Positions 1 through 5,031 of a DNA stretch of 5,031 nt are shown in pieces. The notes under the pieces are model-generated. The model saw only the letters and a list, made by a program, of their open reading frames with translations, searched no databases and was not told the DNA's origin. This DNA is from Candidatus Colimorpha enterica (GTDB lineage Bacteria; Bacillota; Clostridia; Oscillospirales; CAG-272). A program made the position numbers and the translations under genes. The DNA lies in assembly GCA_018065475.1 (NCBI GenBank), contig JAGHTD010000048.1, positions 1 to 5,031 of the forward strand. Reading direction: 5' to 3'. Each line of letters starts with the position of its first letter. Within the stretch, counting starts at the first letter, position 1.

Positions 1-1
1 C

Positions 2-1045
2 ACCGTTTCGCTTGGCAGTTCATTCCCGACAGATTACTCCGTATCAAAAGAAGGAAACTACGTCTTCTACGCAGTCGCAACTGCGACGAACAGCAAAACG
101 AAGATAAAGACCGCGACCGCCGAGACCGACAAATACGCGGTCAAGGTCGTAAAGCACACCTCCGAAATATTCGTTGAGGTCACCGACGTCGATTACAGCG
201 GCAAAGCCGTCGATTTCAAGATCACCGGCTATACCGGAGACGGCGAGGCGAAGGTCAGATATTACTCCGACAGCGGTTGTAAGAACGATATACCCGCACC
301 CAAGGACGTCGGAACGTATTACGCAGTCGCGGAAGCACCCGAAACGGCGTACTACTACGCGGCGAAGACAGAGGCAAAGAAGTTCACCGTCAACAAGGCG
401 GTCAATCTTTCCAAGCCGGAATATAAGGTCACCGGCCCGTCGCTCAGAGACGTTCACACCTACGTTGAGATAACGGGCGATAACGTCGAGTATTCGATAA
501 ACGAAGGCGCGTGGACGAAGTATGTGAGCAAGCTCACTCTTTCGGCCTGCGACGCCGTCACGTTCAGATTCGCCGAGACGGACAACCTCAGGGCAGGCGA
601 AAGCGTTAAGATCGTCGCGGAGGAATACTCCGGCGCGACATCTATCCTCCCTTCGGGCGATAACGGTGTGACGCGTGAGGGCAACTATCTCGTGATCTAC
701 GAAGACGGAGAGATCGACGTCGCCTACATCCTTGACGGTCTGAAGAAGACGGACAATATTTCGGTCATCACTTCCGACGGCGTGGAGATCACGTCGGGGA
801 GCGTTGCGACCGGTTATACCGTCACCCTCGGAGACGAGCAGGGAGAGGTGGACAGCGTAAGGATCGTCATCTGCGGAGACGTTGACTGCGACGGCAGAGT
901 GACTGCCGACGACGCTTATCTCGTAATGAAGCTCTCAAACGGCATGATCTCCGTGACGGATGAGATACTGATCGCGGCAGGCGACATTGACGGCAACGGC
1001 AAGCTGACCTCCGCCGACGCGCTTCTGATCAGATTAAGAGTATAA
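2..1045 (+). CDS. Dockerin-bearing secreted protein, 3' part (5' end outside window)
   Basis: The frame is open from the left edge to a TAA TAA double stop, giving 347 residues of a longer protein. No start or signal peptide is in view. Fragment residues about 57-131 look like an Ig-like beta module of the kind repeated in Gram-positive surface proteins: a Y-S-G-K opening, a K-D-V-G-T-Y-Y motif in the middle and a K-F-T-V-N-K end. Residues about 145-205 resemble a second type of beta module (V-E-Y-S-I-N-E-G-A-W, then R-F-A-E-T-D-N-L-R-A-G-E). The last ~56 residues are a type I dockerin with two calcium-binding F-hand repeats, GDVDCDG and GDIDGNG, each followed by a helix. By family knowledge, dockerins anchor extracellular proteins, often glycoside hydrolases or adhesins, to cohesins of a cellulosome-like scaffold. 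No catalytic domain is visible, so the enzymatic or binding role is unknown. An internal GTG at 524 is not the true start, because coding similarity continues upstream of it. Confidence 0.88.
   Translation, partial: TVSLGSSFPTDYSVSKEGNYVFYAVATATNSKTKIKTATAETDKYAVKVVKHTSEIFVEVTDVDYSGKAVDFKITGYTGDGEAKVRYYSDSGCKNDIPAPKDVGTYYAVAEAPETAYYYAAKTEAKKFTVNKAVNLSKPEYKVTGPSLRDVHTYVEITGDNVEYSINEGAWTKYVSKLTLSACDAVTFRFAETDNLRAGESVKIVAEEYSGATSILPSGDNGVTREGNYLVIYEDGEIDVAYILDGLKKTDNISVITSDGVEITSGSVATGYTVTLGDEQGEVDSVRIVICGDVDCDGRVTADDAYLVMKLSNGMISVTDEILIAAGDIDGNGKLTSADALLIRLRV
872..1042 (+). other. Type I dockerin domain within the secreted protein
   Basis: This covers fragment residues 291-347. Repeat 1 has Asp at loop positions 1, 3 and 5, Gly at 6 and Asp at 12 (D-V-D-C-D-G-R-V-T-A-D-D). 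Repeat 2 has D-I-D-G-N-G-K-L-T-S-A-D, so both keep the calcium-ligand pattern. Loop positions 10-11, which in studied type I dockerins contact the cohesin, are Ala-Asp in repeat 1 and Ser-Ala in repeat 2, so the two faces are not equivalent. A Cys sits at loop position 4 of repeat 1. The protein ends soon after the start of the second helix (L-L-I-R-L-R-V), which makes the domain compact. The call is firm; the cohesin partner cannot be inferred. Confidence 0.87.
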
Positions 1046-1047
1046 TA

Positions 1048-1377
1048 ATGAACGAAAGCAGACTTTTTACAAAGAATGACAGCGGATTCATCTGCGGTCA
1101 TTGCGGAAAAGAGGTCCCGCCTCTCGGGTATTCCTCCCGTAACCATTGCCCCTACTGCCTCTGGTCGAGACATCTCGACGTCAATCCCGGCGACAGGGCG
1201 AGCGAATGCGGCGGACTTATGGAGCCGATAAGTGCGGAACCTACGGGCGACGGGTTCATCATAACGCACAGATGCACCGTCTGCGGCGCACTGAGGCGAA
1301 ACAAGGCGGCGATGAAAGGCAAAAGTCAGACCGACGACGTCGGACTGCTTATCGGGCTTACCGTGAATAACGGCTGA
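1048..1377 (+). CDS. RNHCP domain protein (small cysteine-rich protein, function unknown)
   Basis: This is a 109-residue protein with the family-defining R-N-H-C-P at residues 31-35, in the context R-N-H-C-P-Y-C-L-W-S-R-H-L-D, followed by P-G-D-R and C-G-G-L-M-E-P. It has three CxxC pairs (C16/C19, C34/C37, C76/C79) and a lone C54. This is what a zinc-ribbon-like metal-binding protein would show, although metal binding is inferred. The RNHCP family is widespread in bacteria and, as far as I know, has no established function. There is no signal peptide or membrane segment, so it should be cytoplasmic. The ATG begins on the last base of the second stop codon of the upstream dockerin gene. Only a weak ribosome site (TAAGAG at 1035-1040) precedes it, so translation is probably coupled. 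The length fits a single-domain family member. Confidence 0.88.
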   Translation: MNESRLFTKNDSGFICGHCGKEVPPLGYSSRNHCPYCLWSRHLDVNPGDRASECGGLMEPISAEPTGDGFIITHRCTVCGALRRNKAAMKGKSQTDDVGLLIGLTVNNG

Positions 1378-1389
1378 CGAGGTGATTTT

Positions 1390-2268
1390 ATGGCAAAGAA
1401 AAACAGAAAAGACAGAAAAGACGCGTATTTTATAGAGGATAAGGATCCGATCCATTCCCTTATGCCCTATATGCTTCCGAACAGGACGGACAACGAGGCC
1501 GTCCTCTCGGAGACCGTGGATATGACCGAGGTCGTGAAGTATATCGAGAAGAAGAACGCCGACAATCCGGAGTTCAAATATACCTTCTTCCACTTCATCA
1601 CCGCCGTCATAGGTAAGACGATCGCGCTTCGCCCTCACATGAACCGCTACTATTCCGGCTACCGTCTTTACGAAAGAAAGGAGATAATCCTCACTTTCGT
1701 GGTCAAGAAGATGTTTACCGACAACTCGGCGGAGACGATCGCAAGGGTGTATATCGACAGGGATTCGGATCTTTCGCCGATAGAGCAGGTGCACAGCCAG
1801 CTCGAAAAGATTATATACAGCGTGAGAAAAGAGAAGAAGCAGGATTCGATGACCGACAAGATGGACATTCTGCTCAAACTCCCGAGATGGCTCATGAAGA
1901 TCGTTATCGGCGTGATGAGAAGAATGCAGGAAAACGGCACATATCCGCTCTCGCTTCAGAAGGACGACCCGTATTACGCTTCCGTGTTCATTTCAAACCT
2001 CGGCAGTATCAAGATGAACGCCGATTATCACCATATCGCAAACTGGGGCACAAACTCCTTCTTCGTGACGATAGGCGAGAAGAAGCCGATGCTGTTTGCA
2101 AAGGCGGACGGTACGGTGGAGGTAAAGGACGGGCTGAAGCTCGGACTTACCATCGACGAGAGGATCGCCGACGGATATTATTTCTCAAAAAGTCTCAAGC
2201 TTATGAGAAAGCTTTTTGAAAATCCCGAACTTATTGATGAAAAAGTAATGTCAGAAATTGACTATTGA
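1390..2268 (+). CDS. E2-like acyltransferase domain protein (2-oxoacid dehydrogenase acyltransferase family), active-site His replaced
   Basis: This 292-residue protein resembles the catalytic (CAT-fold) domain of 2-oxoacid dehydrogenase E2 subunits. The family pattern shows in the T-F-F-H-F-I-T-A-V-I-G-K-T-I-A-L-R-P-H-M-N stretch (residues 65-85), S-N-L-G-S (202-206), the N-S-F-F-V-T-I-G-E strand (222-230) and the C-terminal D-E-R-I-A-D-G (256-262), which ends in a helix and N-P-E-L-I. It has no lipoyl or subunit-binding domain, so it is not a normal E2, which usually exceeds 400 residues. In catalytic E2s the terminal motif is D-H-R-x-x-D-G, with His as the general base; here that position is Glu257. 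Residues 164-183 form a basic, hydrophobic helix (P-R-W-L-M-K-I-V-I-G-V-M-R-R) that could touch a membrane. The start is supported by a good ribosome site, GAGGTGA at 1379-1385. The gene lies 12 bases after the RNHCP gene and just before an acyl-CoA ligase. Substrate unknown; it may be catalytically altered or a binding protein. Confidence 0.82.
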   Translation: MAKKNRKDRKDAYFIEDKDPIHSLMPYMLPNRTDNEAVLSETVDMTEVVKYIEKKNADNPEFKYTFFHFITAVIGKTIALRPHMNRYYSGYRLYERKEIILTFVVKKMFTDNSAETIARVYIDRDSDLSPIEQVHSQLEKIIYSVRKEKKQDSMTDKMDILLKLPRWLMKIVIGVMRRMQENGTYPLSLQKDDPYYASVFISNLGSIKMNADYHHIANWGTNSFFVTIGEKKPMLFAKADGTVEVKDGLKLGLTIDERIADGYYFSKSLKLMRKLFENPELIDEKVMSEIDY

Positions 2269-2271
2269 GGT
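2267..2271 (+). promoter_or_regulatory. Ribosome binding site that sets the ligase start
   Basis: GAGGT lies 7 bases before the ATG at 2279 and overlaps the TGA stop of the E2-like gene. An upstream in-frame TTG at 2258 would make the protein 7 residues longer and overlap the previous gene, but I see no Shine-Dalgarno sequence ahead of it. The ATG at 2279 is therefore preferred, and the overlap of stop and ribosome site suggests translational coupling. Confidence 0.7.
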
Positions 2272-2278
2272 ATTGAAA

Positions 2279-4003
2279 ATGGCAAATACAACAGTTAAAG
2301 CACCGTGGCTGAACAACTACGGCGACATTCCTCACACACTCGACTATCAGAAGGGCTCGATGTGGGATGCCGTAAGAAAGATCGCGGGTGAATATCCCGA
2401 CTATACGGCGTACGTATTCATGCACAGCAGATTCACTTACGCCCATTTCGTGAAGCAGGTCGAGCTCTGCGCAAAGGCTCTGAAAGGTCTGGGTATCAGA
2501 GAGGGCGACAAGGTGACGATATGCCTGCCCAACGTCCCCCATTCTCTCATCATGTTCTACGCCGTCAACCTTGTCGGCGCGATAGCGAATATGGTTCACC
2601 CTCTTTCGGGCGAAAACGAGATAGCGTTCTATCTCAACGATTCGCAGTCGATAGCCGCCATCACTCTCAACCAGTTCTACGGCAAGTTCCAGGCGATAAG
2701 GGAAAAAACGCCTTCTCTCAAACATCTCATCATCGCCGACATCAAGGATTACCTTTCTCCGCTCATGAAGATCGGTTATCAGGCGACGGCGGGAAGAAAG
2801 ATCAAGAAGATCGACAAGGACGAACCCGTTATCTTCTGGAGCGAGTTCATGAAAAAAGCTCCCCTTTACAACGGCGAATACGTCGTAAAGAAGGTCGGAG
2901 ACGATCCGGCGGTCGTCCTTTACAGCGGAGGAACTACCGGAACGACGAAGGGAATACTCCTTTCAAACTACAGTTTCAACGCTCTTGCCGCACAGATCGT
3001 GGCTACAAACCCGATGTTCAGACCGGGTGACACGATGCTGACCGCAATGCCGATGTTCCACGGCTTCGGTCTCGGCGTTTCGGTCCACTCAATGCTCGCA
3101 AACGGCGGCTGCTGCATCCTCGTGCCGAGGTTCACGCCCGAAAGCTACGCAAAGCTCATAATCAAGCACAGATGTAACTTTATAGCAGGCGTCCCGACGC
3201 TGTACGAGGCAATGCTGAGACAGAACGTCATGGACGGAGCAGACCTTTCCTGCCTCAAAGGCGTATTCAGCGGCGGAGATTCTCTCTCCATAGAGCTGAA
3301 AAAGAAGATAGACAGATTCCTTGAAGAGCATAACGCGACGATCAAGGTAAGAGAGGGCTACGGCACCACCGAGTGCGTGACCGCTTCCTGCCTCACCCCG
3401 CTTCATCTCTCGAAGGAGGGAAGCATAGGTCAGCCCTTCCCGGACACATACTATAAGATAGTAAAGCCCGGCACCGAGGAAGAGGTCCCCTACGGCGAAG
3501 AGGGCGAGATCTGCCTTGCCGGCCCGACCGTAATGCTCGAATACGTCAACCACCCCGATGAGACGGCTCAGACAAGACGCAGACATGCCGACGGTATGAT
3601 CTGGATCCACACCGGCGACCTCGGAACGATGGACGAAGACGGCTTCATCTATTTCAGACAGAGGATCAAGAGGATGATAATCACAAGCGGATACAACGTA
3701 TATCCGTCACAGCTTGAGAATATCATCGACGCTCACGAGCTCGTGCAGATGAGCTGCGTTATCGGCGTTCCCGACGCGCTCAAAATACAGAAGGTCAAGG
3801 CGTTCGTCATGCTCAAAGAGGGCGTCCCCGCAAACGACGAGACGAAGCAGATCCTCCGCGAATACTGCAAGAAGAATATTGCGAAGTACGCTCTCCCTTA
3901 CGATATAGAGTTCAGGGATCAGCTTCCCAAGACCCTCGTAGGCAAGGTGGCGTACAGAGTGCTTGAAGAGGAAGAACTGAAAAAGATCGCTTCCGAGCAG
4001 TAA
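2279..4003 (+). CDS. AMP-forming acyl-CoA synthetase (acyl-CoA ligase)
   Basis: This 574-residue member of the ANL adenylating superfamily activates a carboxylic acid with ATP to an acyl-AMP and transfers it to CoA, probably in the cytoplasm. Motifs in order are: the ATP-binding loop Y-S-G-G-T-T-G-T-T-K-G (residues 215-225), where the common Pro before Lys is Thr; the M-P-M-F-H-G-F-G substrate-side motif (257-264); G-Y-G-T-T-E (360-365); H-T-G-D-L (444-448); the hinge region R-I-K-R-M-I-I-T-S-G-Y-N-V-Y-P (462-476); and P-K-T-L-V-G-K-V-A-Y-R (550-560) with the catalytic lysine at 556. Length is normal for the family. Medium- or long-chain fatty acids are a likely substrate class, but specificity cannot be read from sequence by eye. 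It follows the E2-like gene by 10 bases and ends just before a terminator hairpin, so the two are probably co-expressed. Confidence 0.93.
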   Translation: MANTTVKAPWLNNYGDIPHTLDYQKGSMWDAVRKIAGEYPDYTAYVFMHSRFTYAHFVKQVELCAKALKGLGIREGDKVTICLPNVPHSLIMFYAVNLVGAIANMVHPLSGENEIAFYLNDSQSIAAITLNQFYGKFQAIREKTPSLKHLIIADIKDYLSPLMKIGYQATAGRKIKKIDKDEPVIFWSEFMKKAPLYNGEYVVKKVGDDPAVVLYSGGTTGTTKGILLSNYSFNALAAQIVATNPMFRPGDTMLTAMPMFHGFGLGVSVHSMLANGGCCILVPRFTPESYAKLIIKHRCNFIAGVPTLYEAMLRQNVMDGADLSCLKGVFSGGDSLSIELKKKIDRFLEEHNATIKVREGYGTTECVTASCLTPLHLSKEGSIGQPFPDTYYKIVKPGTEEEVPYGEEGEICLAGPTVMLEYVNHPDETAQTRRRHADGMIWIHTGDLGTMDEDGFIYFRQRIKRMIITSGYNVYPSQLENIIDAHELVQMSCVIGVPDALKIQKVKAFVMLKEGVPANDETKQILREYCKKNIAKYALPYDIEFRDQLPKTLVGKVAYRVLEEEELKKIASEQ

Positions 4004-4020
4004 AATGCTGTTTTATAATG

Positions 4021-4046
4021 AAAAAGGGCTCTCTTGAGCCCTTTTT
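4021..4046. terminator. Bidirectional intrinsic terminator between convergent genes
   Basis: A perfect inverted repeat pairs AAAAAGGGCTC (4021-4031) with GAGCCCTTTTT (4036-4046) around a TCTT loop. The GC core is 6 bp, and the A and T tracts give a U-run on either strand. It sits 17 bases after the ligase stop and 10 bases from the HD gene stop, so it should end both transcripts. Confidence 0.92.
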
Positions 4047-4056
4047 GCTTTGATTA

Positions 4057-4638
4057 TCATTTCGTGCCTTCAAGATAATATGCCGCCTCGCTGTCGGCTA
4101 CGTGGAGAGCGAAGGCGAGCGGGAACATTTCAAACGCCGCGCCTACGTCTCTCTCGTCGTCGTTGCGTGAAAAGCCCATGTGATAGCGGATTGCGAATGC
4201 TACCTCTCTCGACAGTTTCATATAGCCGGAGATGATATAGACGCTCTTTTCACCGTGACCGTAGGGAAGACGGTCGTCTATCTCATAGAAGGGCACGCTT
4301 TCCCATACGCCGTGATCGTTCTTGACGTTTCGGAACGAACGCTTGTAGAAATTGATCTTGCAGAGGTCGTGGAGGAGAGCAACGATCGCTACGCTCTCGT
4401 CACTGTAATCCATACCGTAAACGTCACGAACGCGCTGTCTGTCGAGGTAGTCGCAGAGGCAGTCGTAAACGTTTAAGCTGTGATCGACCAGACCGCCTTC
4501 GTATGCGCCGTGGTATCTCGTGCTCGCGGGTGCCTCGAAAAAGTCGCTTGTCGAAACGAGGTAGTCAAGGAGCTTGTCTGCTCCCTCGCGCTTTATGTAA
4601 GTTTTGTAGATGTCTATGAACTCTTCCTTATTTGTCAT
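4057..4638 (-). CDS. HD-domain phosphohydrolase-like protein
   Basis: This 193-residue protein has an HD metal-dependent phosphohydrolase fold. Likely metal ligands are H53 (in G-G-L-V-D-H-S-L-N-V-Y), the H90-D91 pair (L-L-H-D-L-C-K), H128 (G-H-G-E-K-S), H153 (R-Y-H-M-G) and D182 (H-V-A-D-S-E-A). The H..HD..H..H..D order is complete, so it is probably active. The G-G-L-x-x-H-S-L start and the later G-H-G-E-K-S resemble HD domains in YhaM-type nucleases and related proteins, but there is no OB-fold domain, so it is not a full YhaM. The substrate is unknown and could be a nucleotide or nucleic acid. There is no signal peptide or membrane segment. The start overlaps the end of rsmA by 11 bases, with an AGAAAGGG ribosome site inside rsmA, so the two are probably translated in a coupled way. 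Confidence 0.85.
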   Translation of the reverse strand: MTNKEEFIDIYKTYIKREGADKLLDYLVSTSDFFEAPASTRYHGAYEGGLVDHSLNVYDCLCDYLDRQRVRDVYGMDYSDESVAIVALLHDLCKINFYKRSFRNVKNDHGVWESVPFYEIDDRLPYGHGEKSVYIISGYMKLSREVAFAIRYHMGFSRNDDERDVGAAFEMFPLAFALHVADSEAAYYLEGTK

Positions 4639-5031
4639 TTTTCAAACCCTTTCTGCATGTATAGATCGCGTTTGCGATATTTGCGTATCCGTCGGTGTCG
4701 AGCTCTTCGCCGCGCACACCGCTTTTGAAGCCGCAGGAGAGAAGGATCTCCTCAAGCTGTTTTTTGCCTATGTCGGAAAACTCTGTGACAAGTGAGTTTG
4801 CGAGATTTTTCCTTCTCTGTGCAAACGCTCCGCGGATGACCTTCGTCATAATGTTTTCGTCGTAAACCGAGTATGTCTTCTCCTTATGAGGCGATATTCT
4901 GACGACTGCGGAATCGACCTTCGGAGCGGGCATGAAGGATCCGGCATTTACGCCGAAAAGGCGGGTGACGTCCGCGTATCTCCTGACAGTTGCCGTAAGA
5001 GCGCCGTATTCCTCACTTTTTGGCTCGGATG
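4628..5031 (-). CDS. rsmA: 16S rRNA (adenine(1518)-N6/adenine(1519)-N6)-dimethyltransferase RsmA, C-terminal part (5' end outside window)
   Basis: The frame continues through the right edge, leaving 133 residues of a protein usually about 270-290 long. The family dimethylates two adjacent adenines in the 3'-terminal hairpin of 16S rRNA, using S-adenosylmethionine, as a late step of 30S assembly. The visible part matches the end of the Rossmann domain and the C-terminal helical domain: E-Y-G-A-L-T-A-T-V-R-R-Y-A, then S-F-M-P-A-P-K-V-D-S-A-V-V-R-I, G-A-F-A-Q-R-R-K-N-L-A-N-S-L, and R-G-E-E-L-D near the end. The SAM-binding motif and the N-P-P-Y-type catalytic motif lie beyond the window. The internal ATG at 4933 (Met of F-M-P-A-P-K) is not the start, because conserved sequence precedes it. 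The last 11 bases overlap the HD gene. Confidence 0.95.
   Translation of the reverse strand, partial: SEPKSEEYGALTATVRRYADVTRLFGVNAGSFMPAPKVDSAVVRISPHKEKTYSVYDENIMTKVIRGAFAQRRKNLANSLVTEFSDIGKKQLEEILLSCGFKSGVRGEELDTDGYANIANAIYTCRKGLKNDK
4647..4654 (-). promoter_or_regulatory. Ribosome binding site of the HD gene, inside rsmA
   Basis: On the minus strand this reads AGAAAGGG, 8 bases before the ATG at 4638-4636. It lies within the final codons of rsmA and supports this start for the HD protein. Confidence 0.6.

Noticed and set aside
44..457. Minus-strand open frame opposite the Ig-like region
   Set aside because: The translation is rich in Val, Gly and Arg with no domain pattern, while the opposite strand encodes a continuous beta-module protein.
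1041..1046. Perfect TATAAT hexamer just before the RNHCP gene
   Set aside because: There is no -35-like sequence at the right distance, and a start from it would fall inside the RNHCP coding region. It arises from the stop codons.
916..1794. Long open frame on the minus strand (292 codons) crossing three plus-strand genes
   Set aside because: It is antisense to the dockerin end, the RNHCP gene and the E2-like gene, all with recognisable motifs. Its translation is low-complexity and matches no family I know. It is a by-product of codon bias.
2258..2278. Alternative TTG start for the acyl-CoA ligase
   Set aside because: No ribosome site precedes it, and it overlaps the E2-like gene. The ATG at 2279 has a well-placed GAGGT.
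4014..4019. TATAAT hexamer after the ligase stop
   Set aside because: There is no -35 partner, and the terminator hairpin follows immediately, so it is unlikely to be a promoter.
4180..4476. Plus-strand open frame opposite the HD gene
   Set aside because: It is antisense to a protein with a complete set of HD metal ligands, and it has no ribosome site or recognisable domain.
4628..4933. Short stand-alone 101-residue protein starting at the internal Met
   Set aside because: The frame continues upstream to the window edge with conserved RsmA residues (E-Y-G-A-L-T-A-T-V), so this is the end of a larger gene.

Overview
This window looks like ordinary chromosomal DNA from an anaerobic Gram-positive Clostridia-type bacterium, perhaps an uncultured Ruminococcaceae/Oscillospiraceae-like gut or rumen lineage. 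The evidence is a secreted protein ending in a type I dockerin, purine-rich Shine-Dalgarno sites, tightly packed genes, and clostridial-looking versions of an E2-like acyltransferase and an acyl-CoA ligase. The taxonomic guess is inference; nothing here gives a species.

Plus strand, 2-4003: four co-directional genes with gaps of only 2, 12 and 10 bases, probably the end of one transcription unit. They are (1) the 3' part of a large secreted protein with Ig-like/fibronectin-like beta modules and a C-terminal dockerin; (2) a small cysteine-rich RNHCP-domain protein; (3) a stand-alone protein related to the catalytic domain of 2-oxoacid dehydrogenase E2 acyltransferases, with Glu where the catalytic His is expected; and (4) an AMP-forming acyl-CoA synthetase. 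Genes 3 and 4 are adjacent and could work together: the ligase would activate a carboxylic acid as its CoA thioester, and the E2-like protein would use or bind it. A compact symmetrical hairpin at 4021-4046 ends the unit.

Minus strand, 5031-4057: the 3' part of rsmA (ksgA), the 16S rRNA dimethyladenosine transferase, runs in from the right edge. It overlaps by 11 bases a small HD-domain phosphohydrolase gene, which ends 10 bases from the same hairpin. The two convergent units therefore share one bidirectional terminator.

There is no gene-free stretch over 300 bases; the longest is the 53-base convergent intergenic region at 4004-4056. I saw no RNA gene, mobile element, CRISPR array or defence system. 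I did not find a clear undescribed system. The most interesting points are the altered active site of the E2-like protein, its pairing with the ligase, and the asymmetric dockerin.
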